A stretch of 41,453 nt of DNA from an uncultured Microbacterium sp. (GTDB taxonomy: Bacteria; Actinomycetota; Actinomycetes; Actinomycetales; Microbacteriaceae). Below are positions 23,684 through 32,436 of this stretch, in pieces. The translations under genes were made by a program, and so were the position numbers. The stretch spans positions 1 to 41,453 of the forward strand of contig NZ_CANROA010000018.1 of the NCBI RefSeq assembly GCF_947632095.1, in the 5' to 3' direction. Position 1 is the first letter of the stretch. Each line of letters starts with the position of its first letter. Under the pieces are notes generated by a model, which was given only the letters and a program-made list of their open reading frames with translations, was not told the DNA's origin and ran no database searches.

Positions 23684-25434
23684 CAGACGCCGCTCGTGCG
23701 CAGGCCGTCGATCAGCAGAGCCGCGAGCTCGCGGGCCGCGCGACGCGTCTCGACCTGCAGGTTCGAGTAGACGATCGGCCCGCCACCGGCGATCTGCGCG
23801 TCGTAGGGCATCCGCACGACGCTCTTCGCACGCGTCCCGAAGTGGGCTTCGAGCTCGTTCAGACGCACGAGCGGACTGCCCGGCGTCGACTGGTTGAGCA
23901 CGATGATCGCGTTGCGCGCCTTCTCCTCGTATCCGTTGCTCTCCAGCCACGTGAGCGTCTCGGAGGCGAGACGCGCTTCGTCGACGCTGAGGCCGGACAC
24001 GATGACGATCTGGTCCGCCAGGTCGAGCGTAGCGCCCATGACCGAGTGCACGATGCCCGTTCCCGTGTCGGTGAGCACGAGCGAGTAGTAGCGTGCGGCG
24101 ACCTCGGCGACGTCACGGTAGTCCTCGTCGCTGAAGGCATCGGCGATCCGAGGATCGGAGTCGGAGGCGAGCACGTCCAGACGCGTCGTATCACGGGCGA
24201 CGATCGCGGAGATGTCGTGATACCCCGTGATCTCATCGTGGATGCGAGCGAGATCACGGATCGAGCGGCTCTGCGCGCGGGCGACGCGATCGGCGAGCGT
24301 GCCGCGGTCGGGGTTCGCATCGACGGCGATGACGCGGTCGTTGCGCGCATCGGCCAGAGCCATGCCGAGCAGCGTCGTGATCGTGGTCTTGCCGACGCCG
24401 CCCTTGCGCGAGAGCACCGGCACGAATCGTGCCCCGCCCGCGATCGGCGCGGCGATGCGTGCGCTCAGCGCCTTGCGCTCACGGGCACGCTTGCCGTCGC
24501 CGATATTGATCCGGTGACCGGAGATCGAATAGAGGAAGTGGCTCCACCCGCCCTCGGGCTCGGGCTTGGTCATCTGACGAGGGTCGAGGAGACGATCGGC
24601 GGTCAGCAGGTCGGCCGACTCGCGCGCCGATTGTCCGAGCTGCTCCCCCAGACGCTTCGACGTCATGGCGACCTCCGGGCGGGGGGTCGCCGGGCGCTGG
24701 GTGAGGGCGCGTTCGGTGGGCTCGGATCGTTCGGAGGGGGTGCTCACGGGCTGGTACGTCATCTCATTATCGAGGGGGGATTCCGGCACGATGGGGTCGG
24801 TCGGCGCGGATTTTTCTTCATCCGCCGATTCCGCGGAGGTTCGCTCCGGGACGGACGGGTCGTCGACGACGGGAACGTCGGCAACGGGTTCTTCAACGAC
24901 AGGTTCGACATCGACGGGCTCATCGATGACGGGCTCCTCCACAGGCGCCGGAGCGCTCTGTTTCATCGCCGCGGTGATCCATGCCGAGGTCGCACTCTCC
25001 GAGGAGGAGCGCTTCGACGGAGCAACGGTTTCGGATGCCGTCGCCGCAGGCGCGTCCTCGATGACCGGCTCCGCCAGGACGGCGGGCTCATCGACAGCCT
25101 CCTCCGGCGCGACCTCGATGACGATCGGGGCGAGGAGCGGCTCTTCGACGGCCTCCGACTCCACGGCCGACGATTCGACGACGACATCGGCTGCGACCGG
25201 CTGCTCGCCGGCTGACGGATCGATGACGGGGCCGTCGAGCACGAGCTCAGCGGGGAGCTCTCCGTCGACGACCTCGTCATCGACCAGATCATCGTCGTCA
25301 TCCTGCGGGATGACGACATTGACCTGTGCGGTCATGCCGATCACGCCGAGAGACGTCGTGTCCAACGAGGCGGACTCGTCGAGCACGCCGACCTGCTCGT
25401 CGTCGGACGAGTCGCTGCTGTTGTTCGAATTCAC
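23683..25434 (-). CDS. MinD/ParA-like ATPase with long acidic N-terminal tail
   Basis: The product is 583 aa. Residues 1 to about 290 are low-complexity, rich in Asp, Glu, Pro, Val and Ser, with degenerate EEPV/DEPV-type repeats at about 165-195. The C-terminal 250 residues form a deviant-Walker ATPase: KGGVGKTT at about 344-351 preceded by VPVLSR, then [16 protein letters not shown]. The tail-plus-ATPase layout and the [10 protein letters not shown] stretch resemble EspI-like MinD proteins linked to type VII secretion, but no secretion genes are visible here. The start is a GTG with GGAG 7 nt upstream. It precedes def and follows pyc after a hairpin. Its partner or cargo is unknown. Confidence 0.8.
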   Translation of the reverse strand: MNSNNSSDSSDDEQVGVLDESASLDTTSLGVIGMTAQVNVVIPQDDDDDLVDDEVVDGELPAELVLDGPVIDPSAGEQPVAADVVVESSAVESEAVEEPLLAPIVIEVAPEEAVDEPAVLAEPVIEDAPAATASETVAPSKRSSSESATSAWITAAMKQSAPAPVEEPVIDEPVDVEPVVEEPVADVPVVDDPSVPERTSAESADEEKSAPTDPIVPESPLDNEMTYQPVSTPSERSEPTERALTQRPATPRPEVAMTSKRLGEQLGQSARESADLLTADRLLDPRQMTKPEPEGGWSHFLYSISGHRINIGDGKRARERKALSARIAAPIAGGARFVPVLSRKGGVGKTTITTLLGMALADARNDRVIAVDANPDRGTLADRVARAQSRSIRDLARIHDEITGYHDISAIVARDTTRLDVLASDSDPRIADAFSDEDYRDVAEVAARYYSLVLTDTGTGIVHSVMGATLDLADQIVIVSGLSVDEARLASETLTWLESNGYEEKARNAIIVLNQSTPGSPLVRLNELEAHFGTRAKSVVRMPYDAQIAGGGPIVYSNLQVETRRAARELAALLIDGLRTSGV

Positions 25435-25448
25435 GGTGTCACTCCAAG

Positions 25449-25475
25449 CTTGTGCGAGCGTGTCGCTCGCACAAG
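25449..25475 (-). terminator. Hairpin immediately after pyc
   Basis: A perfect 11-bp stem CTTGTGCGAGC / GCTCGCACAAG with a 5-nt loop begins one base after the pyc stop codon. There is no T-run. It may terminate or attenuate read-through into the MinD-like gene, whose ribosome site begins within a few bases of the stem. Confidence 0.65.
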
Positions 25476-25476
25476 A

Positions 25477-28400
25477 TTACTTCGCTGGAGTGATGACGAC
25501 CAAAAGGTCTCCCGCGTCCACCTGCTGCGTGGCCCCGATCGCGAGCCTCTCGACGACCCCGTCGACGGGCGCCGTGATCGCGGCTTCCATCTTCATCGCC
25601 TCGATGGATGCCACCGGTTCGCCCGCGCGGACGGCATCGCCCACGGCCGCCTTCAGCGTCACGACTCCCGAGAACGGAGCAGCGACCTGACCGGCCTGGG
25701 AGGTGTCGGCCTTCTCGACCTCGTGCGCATCCACGGCGATCGCGAGGTCCCGGACGAAGACCGGCCGCAACTGCCCGTTCAGCGTCGTCATGACCGTCCG
25801 CATGCCCCGGTCATCCGCTTCGCCGATCGCCTCGAGGCCGACGTACAGCTGCACGCCGCGGTCGATCTCGACGAGGTGCTCCTGCCCGGGGACGAGCCCG
25901 TAGAGGTAGTCCCCGGTCTCGAGGACGGAGAGGTCGCCGAAGATCTCTCGCCGCTCGGCGAACTCGCGCGTCGGCGCGGGGAAGAGCAGGGCGTTGAGTC
26001 GTTCACGGCGCTCCGCCGGTGTTCCGGCGAGGGCCCGCTCATCGTCTGCGGAGATCTCGGTGATCCCGGTGCGGGCCGTGCGGCCGGCGAGGACCTTCGA
26101 GCGGAACGGCTCCGGCCATCCGCCGGGCAGGTCTCCGAGCTCGCCGGCGAGGAAGGCCACGACCGAATCGGGCACGTCGTACTTCTCCGGGTTCATCTCG
26201 AAATCGGCCGGGTCGGCGCGGACAGCGGCCAGGTGCAGCGCGAGATCGCCGACGACCTTCGACGACGGGGTCACCTTCGGCAGACGGCCGAGGATGCGGT
26301 CGGCCGCCGCGTACATGTCCTCGATGAGTTCGAAATCATCTGCGAGCCCGAGCGCCTTGGCCTGCTGACGCAGGTTCGACAGCTGACCGCCCGGGATCTC
26401 GTGATGGTAGACGCGTCCGGTGGGACCGGGAAGCCCCGACTCGAACGGCGCGTACTGGTTGCGCACGGCTTCCCAGTACGGTTCGAGATCAGAAACGGCC
26501 GCGACGTCGAGACCGCTGTCGCGGTCGGTGTGCGCGAGCGCAGCGACCAGGGAGGACAGCGAGGGCTGACTCGTCGTGCCCGACAGCGGCGCGGATGCGG
26601 CGTCGACGGCGTCGACGCCGGCCGCACTGGCGGCGAGAAGCGTCGCCAGCTGGCCGCCGGGGGTGTCATGCGTGTGCAGGTGCACCGGCAGGTCGAATCT
26701 TTCGCGCAGCGCCGTGACCAGTCGGGCGGCGGCGGCCGGACGCAGGAGCCCCGCCATGTCCTTGATCGCGAGGATGTGCGCACCGGCATCGACGATCTGC
26801 TCCGCAAGGGCGAGGTAGTAGTCGAGGGTGTAGAGGTCCTCTGCGGGGTTCATCAGATCACCGGTGTAGCACAGGGCGACTTCGGCGATCGCGGTGCCCG
26901 TCGCGCGCACGGCATCGATCGCGGGACGCATCTGCTCCACGTCGTTGAGCGCGTCGAAGATTCGGAAGATGTCGACACCGCTGCGGGCGGCCTCGGCGAC
27001 GAACGCTTCGGTGACCGCGGTCGGGTACGGGGTGTATCCGACGGTGTTGCGACCTCGCAGGAGCATCTGGATGTTGACGTTCGGCAGCGCCGCGCGCAGC
27101 TTGTCGAGCCGCTCCCACGGATCTTCGCCGAGGAAGCGCAGCGCCACGTCGTAGGTGGCCCCGCCCCAGGCCTCGACCGAGAGCAGCTCCGGGGCCAGAC
27201 GTGCGAGGTAGGGGGCGGCGGCGACCAGGTCCCGGGTACGCACCCGGGTGGCCAGCAGCGACTGGTGCGCATCGCGGAACGTCGTGTCGGTGATCGCCAG
27301 CGGCGCCTGCTCCCGCAGGCTCCGCGCGAACCCTTCGGGGCCGAGCTCGAGGAGCTTCTGCCGGGATCCGGCGACGGGCTCTGCCGAGAGATCGAGGCGC
27401 GGGAGCTTCGTCATCGGGTCCGCGGCAACCGGGCGCGGGCCATGGGGCTTGTTCACCGTGACATCGACGAGCCAGTTCAACAGCTTCGTGCCGCGGTCCT
27501 TCGAGACCCGCCCGCGCAACAGGTCGGGGCGCTCATCGATGAATGAGGTGCTGATGTCCCCGGAGACGAACGAATCGTCATCCAACAGCGCCTGGAGGAA
27601 GGGGATGTTCGTGGATACACCGCGGATGCGGAACTCGGCCAGGGCACGACGGGCCCGATCGACTGCGGCTTCGAAGTCCCGGCCACGACAGGTCAGCTTG
27701 GAGAGCATCGAATCGAAGTGCGGGCTGATCTGGGCGCCCTGGTGCACGGTACCGCCGTCCAGACGGATGCCTGCCCCTCCGGGCGAGCGGTAGGTCGTGA
27801 TCTTGCCGGTGTCCGGGCGGAAGCCCTGGGTCGGGTCCTCCGTCGTGATCCGGCACTGCAGAGCGGCGCCGCGCAGGTGGATTTCCTCCTGCTGCAGGCC
27901 GAGGCTGTCCAGGGTCGCCCCCGCGGCGATCCGCATCTGCGCCTGGACGAGGTCGACGTCGGTCACCTCTTCGGTGACGGTGTGCTCGACCTGGATGCGC
28001 GGGTTCATCTCGATGAAGACGACCTCGCCGGCGCGTTCGCCGGCGGTCTCGAGGAGGAACTCGACGGTGCCCGCGTTCTCGTATCCGATGGAGCGGGCGA
28101 AGGCGATGGCATAGCTGTGCAGCGCGGTGCGGATGCTGTCGTCGAGGTTCGGCGCCGGGGCGATCTCCACGACCTTCTGGTGCCGGCGCTGCACGGAGCA
28201 GTCTCGCTCGAAGAGGTGAACGGTCTCCCCGGTCTTGTCGGCGAGGATCTGCACCTCGATGTGCCTCGGCCGCACGACGGCCTGTTCGAGGAACATGCGC
28301 GCATCGCCGAAGGCGCTCCCGGCCTCGCGCATCGCCTCGGCCAGTGCCGGGGCGAGCTCACCGGCGCTCTCGACGCGTCGCATGCCGCGTCCGCCGCCCC

Positions 28401-28884
28401 CGGCGACGGCCTTGGCGAAGAGCGGGAACCCGATCTCGGCGGCCTGGGAGACGAGCAGGTCGACATCATCGGATGCCTCGGTCGATCGCAGCACGGGGAC
28501 CCCCGCCTCGATCGCATGGTGCTTCGCCTCGACCTTGTTCCCCGCCATCTCGAGGACGCGGGCGGGCGGGCCGATGAAGACGATCCCATGAGCTGCGGCC
28601 TTCGCCGCGAGCTCCGGGTTCTCGGAGAGGAATCCGTACCCGGGGTAGATCGCATCCGCGCCGGACTCGAGCGCGACCCGGATGATCTCGTCGACGTCGA
28701 GATACGCGCGCACCGGGTGGCCCCGTTCACCGATCTCATAGGCCTCGTCCGCTTTCAGCCGATGCTGGGAGCCGCGATCCTCATACGGGAAGACCGCAAC
28801 GGTGCGCGCCCCCACCTCATAGGCCGCGCGGAAGGCACGGATCGCGATTTCTCCACGATTCGCCACCAGGATCTTCTGGAACAT
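25477..28884 (-). CDS. pyc: Pyruvate carboxylase
   Basis: Pyruvate carboxylase is a biotin enzyme that makes oxaloacetate from pyruvate and bicarbonate, replenishing the citric acid cycle. The 1135-aa single chain has an N-terminal biotin carboxylase domain (KILVANRGEIAIRAFRA; the GGGGRGMR ATP loop), a central carboxyltransferase domain (DTTFRDAHQSLLATR; VEAWGGATYDVALRFL) and a C-terminal biotinyl domain with the AMKM motif (biotinyl Lys about 1098). I prefer the ATG at 28882-28884 because GAGG lies 5 nt upstream; a GTG two codons earlier is also in frame. It is divergent from the ParA-like gene. Confidence 0.97.
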   Translation of the reverse strand: MFQKILVANRGEIAIRAFRAAYEVGARTVAVFPYEDRGSQHRLKADEAYEIGERGHPVRAYLDVDEIIRVALESGADAIYPGYGFLSENPELAAKAAAHGIVFIGPPARVLEMAGNKVEAKHHAIEAGVPVLRSTEASDDVDLLVSQAAEIGFPLFAKAVAGGGGRGMRRVESAGELAPALAEAMREAGSAFGDARMFLEQAVVRPRHIEVQILADKTGETVHLFERDCSVQRRHQKVVEIAPAPNLDDSIRTALHSYAIAFARSIGYENAGTVEFLLETAGERAGEVVFIEMNPRIQVEHTVTEEVTDVDLVQAQMRIAAGATLDSLGLQQEEIHLRGAALQCRITTEDPTQGFRPDTGKITTYRSPGGAGIRLDGGTVHQGAQISPHFDSMLSKLTCRGRDFEAAVDRARRALAEFRIRGVSTNIPFLQALLDDDSFVSGDISTSFIDERPDLLRGRVSKDRGTKLLNWLVDVTVNKPHGPRPVAADPMTKLPRLDLSAEPVAGSRQKLLELGPEGFARSLREQAPLAITDTTFRDAHQSLLATRVRTRDLVAAAPYLARLAPELLSVEAWGGATYDVALRFLGEDPWERLDKLRAALPNVNIQMLLRGRNTVGYTPYPTAVTEAFVAEAARSGVDIFRIFDALNDVEQMRPAIDAVRATGTAIAEVALCYTGDLMNPAEDLYTLDYYLALAEQIVDAGAHILAIKDMAGLLRPAAAARLVTALRERFDLPVHLHTHDTPGGQLATLLAASAAGVDAVDAASAPLSGTTSQPSLSSLVAALAHTDRDSGLDVAAVSDLEPYWEAVRNQYAPFESGLPGPTGRVYHHEIPGGQLSNLRQQAKALGLADDFELIEDMYAAADRILGRLPKVTPSSKVVGDLALHLAAVRADPADFEMNPEKYDVPDSVVAFLAGELGDLPGGWPEPFRSKVLAGRTARTGITEISADDERALAGTPAERRERLNALLFPAPTREFAERREIFGDLSVLETGDYLYGLVPGQEHLVEIDRGVQLYVGLEAIGEADDRGMRTVMTTLNGQLRPVFVRDLAIAVDAHEVEKADTSQAGQVAAPFSGVVTLKAAVGDAVRAGEPVASIEAMKMEAAITAPVDGVVERLAIGATQQVDAGDLLVVITPAK

Positions 28885-28964
28885 GCACACCTCGTTGTTG
28901 ACTCATGCACGTGCGATTCCGCGCACATGGGCGGGGCTGAGTGTTTTCCAAGCCTAGGGGACGG

Positions 28965-28970
28965 TAACGT
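28965..28970 (+). promoter_or_regulatory. Putative -10 element, leaderless start of the ParA-like gene
   Basis: TAACGT ends 7 nt before the GTG at 28978. A second in-frame GTG lies at 28972. This is a motif match only. Confidence 0.35.
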
Positions 28971-28977
28971 GGTGTCC

Positions 28978-29790
28978 GTGCACGTACTCAGCGTCAGCTC
29001 TCTCAAGGGGGGCGTCGGCAAGACGACCGTGACTCTCGGCCTGGCCTCCGCGGCCTTCGCCCGGGGCGTCCGGACGCTCGTCGTCGACCTCGACCCGCAG
29101 TCCGATGTGTCCACGGGCATGGATATCCAGATCGCCGGCAGGCTCAACATCGCCGACGTTCTCGAGAACCCGAAGGAGAAGGTCGTCCGCCAGGCGATCA
29201 CCTCCAGCGGATGGGCCAAGGTCCATCCCGGGAAGATCGATGTCCTCATCGGCAGCCCCTCGGCCATCAATTTCGATGGCCCGCACCCGAGCGTGCGCGA
29301 TGTGTGGAAGCTCGAGGAGGCCCTCGCCTCGGTCGAGAACGAGTACGATCTCGTCCTCATCGACTGCGCCCCATCGCTGAACGCGCTCACCCGCACGGCA
29401 TGGGCCGCGTCCGACCGCGTCATGGTCGTCACCGAGCCGGGACTGTTCTCGGTGGCGGCGGCCGACCGCGCACTGCGCGCGATCGAGGAGATCCGCCGCG
29501 GCCTCTCCCCCCGCCTGCAGCCCCTGGGAATCGTCGTGAACCGCGTTCGGCCCCAGTCGATCGAGCACCAGTTCCGCATCAAGGAGCTGCGCGACATGTT
29601 CGGACCTCTCGTCCTCAGCCCGCAGCTGCCCGAGCGCACATCTTTGCAGCAGGCGCAGGGTGCGGCGAAACCGCTCCACGTCTGGCCGGGAGATTCCGCT
29701 CAGGAACTCGCGGGAGACTTCGACCAGCTGCTCGACCGCATCATCCGCACCGGGCGCATCCCCGTGCCGGAGAACGGCCAGCCCGCCTGA
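28978..29790 (+). CDS. ParA-family ATPase
   Basis: The product is about 270 aa and is a compact ParA/Soj-type ATPase: KGGVGKTT at about 10-17, DLDPQSDVSTGM (Walker A' region), and YDLVLIDCAPSLN (Walker B). There is no ParB gene next to it, unlike the chromosomal parAB locus, so it may position a different cargo or act with a distant partner. The GTG start lies 7 nt after a TAACGT -10-like element; an in-frame GTG two codons upstream is an alternative. A strong bidirectional terminator follows the stop. Confidence 0.88.
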   Translation: MHVLSVSSLKGGVGKTTVTLGLASAAFARGVRTLVVDLDPQSDVSTGMDIQIAGRLNIADVLENPKEKVVRQAITSSGWAKVHPGKIDVLIGSPSAINFDGPHPSVRDVWKLEEALASVENEYDLVLIDCAPSLNALTRTAWAASDRVMVVTEPGLFSVAAADRALRAIEEIRRGLSPRLQPLGIVVNRVRPQSIEHQFRIKELRDMFGPLVLSPQLPERTSLQQAQGAAKPLHVWPGDSAQELAGDFDQLLDRIIRTGRIPVPENGQPA

Positions 29791-29800
29791 TCCCAACGAG

Positions 29801-29830
29801 AAAAGCGCTCAGCATCCGCTGAGCGCTTTT
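29801..29830. terminator. Bidirectional rho-independent terminator (ParA-like / MerR)
   Basis: AAAAGCGCTCAG pairs perfectly with CTGAGCGCTTTT around a CATCCG loop. The plus strand continues TTCT after the stem; the minus strand continues CTCG. It separates the convergent ParA-like and MerR genes. Confidence 0.9.
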
Positions 29831-29857
29831 TCTGATCCTGCCGGACGGAGGGACGGC

Positions 29858-30403
29858 TCAGGCCGTGCGCTTGGCCCGGCGCACAGCCAGCTCGTCAGCG
29901 GGGTCGGACTCCTGCGGGTCGAACTCGACGAGAGTGGATTCCACCTCGCGGAGCACCTTGCCCACGGCGATACCGAAGACGCCCTGACCGCGGCTGACGA
30001 GATCGATGACCTCGTCATTGGAGGTGCACAGGTAGACCGATGCGCCATCGCTCATGAGCGTCGTCCCCGCGAGGTCGCGGATACCGGCGGCACGGAGCTG
30101 ATCGACGGCGATGCGGATCTGCTGCAGGGAGATTCCGGTATCGAGGAGTCGCTTGACGAGCTTGAGCACGAGGATGTCGCGGAAGCCGTACATGCGCTGC
30201 GAACCGGAACCGTTGGCTCCGCGCACGGTGGGTACGACGAGCTCGGTGCGGGCCCAGTAGTCCAGCTGGCGGTAGGTGATGCCCGCGGCGCGCGCCGCGA
30301 CGGCTCCGCGATAACCGACCTCGTCATCCATCGCGGGCAAGCCGTCCGTGAAGAGGAGTTCGCTCACGAACCGCGGGTCGCCTGCAAGCTCATCCGCATT
30401 CAT
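29858..30403 (-). CDS. MerR-family regulator (Rv1830-like)
   Basis: The product is 181 aa with a MerR-type winged helix near the N-terminus (AARAAGITYRQLDYWARTELV followed by SQRMYGFRDILVLKLVKRLLDTGISL) and a C-terminal effector or oligomerisation part. It lacks the metal-binding cysteines of classic MerR. M. tuberculosis has the order garA, Rv1828 (MerR), Rv1829, Rv1830 (MerR); this gene corresponds to Rv1830 and the intervening Rv1829-like nuclease gene is absent here. The start ATG has AGAGGA 6 nt upstream, and a TAGCGT -10-like element lies at 30433-30438. Confidence 0.88.
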   Translation of the reverse strand: MNADELAGDPRFVSELLFTDGLPAMDDEVGYRGAVAARAAGITYRQLDYWARTELVVPTVRGANGSGSQRMYGFRDILVLKLVKRLLDTGISLQQIRIAVDQLRAAGIRDLAGTTLMSDGASVYLCTSNDEVIDLVSRGQGVFGIAVGKVLREVESTLVEFDPQESDPADELAVRRAKRTA

Positions 30404-30502
30404 ATGAAGTCCTCTCTGGAGCGCTTACCTCCACGCTAGGGCAGAGCCCGGGCACCGGCAACGATATCCGGCACGGGGCGAAGGTGTGTCGCAATCAGTT
30501 CG

Positions 30503-31192
30503 TTACGAAAGCACTCGGGCGAGCGCTTCCTGCACGAAGATCGAACGCACCTCGTCGATCTTCGTGGCCAGCTCCGGAGCCATCTCACGAGATTTTCCGC
30601 GGGATGTCGCATCCGTGCGGCGCAGGATCGACGACAGGGCGGACTCGATCAACGAGACCTCGCGCTCGGCGCTCTGGCGCAGAGTGCGCAGGTGGCGAGG
30701 CTCGATGCCGTGACGGTCCAATGCGACGAGTCCGCGCAGCAGCGTTACCGTGGACTCGGGATACGTCTCGGCCGCAGCGATGATCCCCGTGCTGATCGCA
30801 TCGTTCAGGATCTGCGGACCGGCACCGGCCGCGGAGAGCAGCTCGTCACGACGGTACCGCCGCGGCGCCGGGGCGATCGACGGCGGGGGCGTCAGCGCGG
30901 CGCTGGAATCGCCGTTCGCCTCCGCCTCGTCGAGCTGCTCGCGGATGACGCTCAGCGGCAGGTAATGGTCGCGCTGCAGGGTGAGTCCGAGGCGCAGGCG
31001 ATCGATGTCGGATGCCGAGAACTTGCGGTAGCCCGATTCCGTCCGCGAGGGGGAAACGATTCCCTGCACCTCGAGGAATCGGAGCTTGCTGGAGGTCAGA
31101 TCGGGAAACTCCGGCGTCAGCCTCGCAAGCACCTGACCGATGCTCAGAAGCCCCGCGGTCGCAGAGCGGTCGCGGGCATGGAGTGACGCCAT
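30503..31192 (-). CDS. ftsR: MerR-family cell-division regulator FtsR
   Basis: The product is 229 aa. The N-terminal winged helix covers about 15-75 (SIGQVLARLTPEFPDLTSSK to SASDIDRLR). A Pro/Ala linker and a C-terminal helical domain follow. It matches Rv1828 of M. tuberculosis and FtsR of Corynebacterium glutamicum, a regulator of ftsZ expression. The ATG shares one base with the garA stop (TGATG), so the two are co-translated. ftsZ lies about 30 kb away in this window with a palindrome in its leader, a possible target. Confidence 0.88.
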   Translation of the reverse strand: MASLHARDRSATAGLLSIGQVLARLTPEFPDLTSSKLRFLEVQGIVSPSRTESGYRKFSASDIDRLRLGLTLQRDHYLPLSVIREQLDEAEANGDSSAALTPPPSIAPAPRRYRRDELLSAAGAGPQILNDAISTGIIAAAETYPESTVTLLRGLVALDRHGIEPRHLRTLRQSAEREVSLIESALSSILRRTDATSRGKSREMAPELATKIDEVRSIFVQEALARVLS

Positions 31193-31677
31193 CAGTAATT
31201 CGCCGCCGCGAGATCCACCGGTGATGCGAAGAAGTTGAGGCGGAACTTGCCGACGCGCAGCTCGAAGCCGTTCGCCAGGGCGCTGCGATCGACCCGCTCG
31301 CCGTTGACGTAGGTGCCGTTGAGGGAGCGCTGATCGACGATCTCGAAGGATTCGCCGGAACGGGTGATCTCCGCATGACGGCGCGAGACGGTGACATCGT
31401 CGAAGAAGATGTCGGCCTCGGGGTGACGACCGATCGTCGTGACATCGGTGTCGAGCAGGTAGCGCGCGCCGGCCAACGCGCCGGAGCGGACCAGCAGGAG
31501 CGCCGCACCCGCCGGAAGCGCGGCGATCGCCGACTGCTCCACGTCGGTGAGCTCGACCCCGAACGGAACGAACGAGAGATCGGAGTCGTGTCCGAACGTC
31601 TGTGTGGCGTCGTGTCGCTGCTCTCCGCTGCGGTGAATAGCCGATTCGCGTGCGGATCGGTCTTCGTTATCTGTCAC
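31192..31677 (-). CDS. garA: FHA-domain metabolic regulator GarA/OdhI
   Basis: GarA/OdhI is a cytoplasmic FHA protein that inhibits 2-oxoglutarate dehydrogenase and related enzymes when its N-terminal threonines are unphosphorylated; kinases such as PknB/PknG relieve this. The product is 161 aa. The FHA domain (about 63-150) has the phosphothreonine-binding residues in GRHPEADI, VSRRHAE and LNGTYVNG. The usual N-terminal ETTS phosphosite appears as DATQTF. The GTG start at 31675-31677 has GGAGG 6 nt upstream. lpd, the E3 subunit of the same dehydrogenase, lies just over 1 kb away. Confidence 0.93.
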   Translation of the reverse strand: MTDNEDRSARESAIHRSGEQRHDATQTFGHDSDLSFVPFGVELTDVEQSAIAALPAGAALLLVRSGALAGARYLLDTDVTTIGRHPEADIFFDDVTVSRRHAEITRSGESFEIVDQRSLNGTYVNGERVDRSALANGFELRVGKFRLNFFASPVDLAAANY

Positions 31678-31767
31678 GGTGGCCCTCCTCTTCCCTCAGA
31701 CTATCGGATTCCCGGGCGCTCGAGCGAGGCCGCGGAGCACTCACCGCCCATGCATCGGAATTTTTCC

Positions 31768-31773
31768 TATGGT
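31768..31773 (+). promoter_or_regulatory. Putative -10 element, leaderless start of copC
   Basis: TATGGT ends 6 nt before the GTG at 31780. The GGTGGGGG run here could also act as a ribosome site for that start. Confidence 0.4.
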
Positions 31774-31779
31774 GGGGGC

Positions 31780-32427
31780 GTGCGCACTCGACTCCTGACT
31801 CCGCTGTCCCCGGCGATCGCCTTCATCGGCGTTCTTCTCGCCGCCGCCCTCCTCCTGTTCTCCGCCCCGTCTCCGGCCGCGGCGCATGATGCGCTCATCG
31901 GCTCCTCCCCCGATGCCGACTCGAGCGTCGAGACGCTGCCGGCGGAGATCTCGCTCTCCTTCAGCGCCGCACTCATCGGCGGCGAGGGCTCCACGCAGAT
32001 CGTCGTGCTGGACGAGTCCGGCACGTCCGTCTCGGACGGCGAGGCGACGATCGACGGCGCGATCGTCACGCAGCAGTTGGCCTCCGAGGCATCCGCCGGC
32101 GCCTACCGGGTGCTGTGGAAGGTCGTCTCCAGCGATGGGCACCCGACTTCGGGCGAGTTCTCGTTCACGGTCGAGCAGAGCACGATCGTCGAGCCGACCG
32201 CTGAGCCTGCCGAGGAGGAAGCCACGGCCTCTCCCGAGACGCCCGCGGACGACGCGACCTCTGCGGAGGAACCGTCTGAGGCGCCCGTCGCAGAGGACGC
32301 GGCATCCCTGTCACCGCTGTGGATCGCCGTCATCATCATCGTCCTCGTCGGCATCGTCGTTCTCGTGGTGCTGCTGCGCCGACGAGGCCGCGGAAATTCC
32401 GCGTCGAACGCCCCGTCGGAGCGATAA
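31780..32427 (+). CDS. CopC-domain copper-binding protein, membrane anchored
   Basis: The product is 215 aa. A signal peptide ends at SPAAA, leaving His36 as the first mature residue, the expected Cu(II) ligand of CopC. The CopC domain runs to about 130 and includes the conserved SSDGHPTSGEFSFTV. An acidic Glu/Pro/Ala/Thr-rich linker follows, then a C-terminal membrane segment and a basic tail. It binds copper outside the membrane and may pass it to a CopD partner, which is not in this window. I chose the GTG start because a TATGGT element lies 6 nt upstream; an in-frame ATG ten codons earlier is possible. Confidence 0.88.
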   Translation: MRTRLLTPLSPAIAFIGVLLAAALLLFSAPSPAAAHDALIGSSPDADSSVETLPAEISLSFSAALIGGEGSTQIVVLDESGTSVSDGEATIDGAIVTQQLASEASAGAYRVLWKVVSSDGHPTSGEFSFTVEQSTIVEPTAEPAEEEATASPETPADDATSAEEPSEAPVAEDAASLSPLWIAVIIIVLVGIVVLVVLLRRRGRGNSASNAPSER

Positions 32428-32430
32428 GCT
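32425..32430 (+). promoter_or_regulatory. Putative -10 element of lpd overlapping the copC stop
   Basis: TAAGCT includes the TAA stop of copC and ends 6 nt before the lpd ATG, so lpd may have its own leaderless transcript as well as read-through from copC. Confidence 0.4.
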
Positions 32431-32436
32431 GAGAAC

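Noticed and set aside
23683..25434. Type VII secretion locus
   Set aside because: Apart from the MinD-like ATPase there are no WXG100, EccB/C/D or mycosin-like genes nearby.
25450..28975. Long plus-strand open frames opposite pyruvate carboxylase, one running into the ParA-like gene
   Set aside because: Only the segment from 28978 on has recognisable ParA motifs. The upstream part is antisense to pyc and has no domain; the promoter-like element at 28965 supports the shorter start.
28885..28977. Inverted repeat in the pyc/ParA-like divergent gap as an operator or riboswitch
   Set aside because: Only about five contiguous base pairs form around ATTC and the outer arms do not pair well. It is too weak to call.
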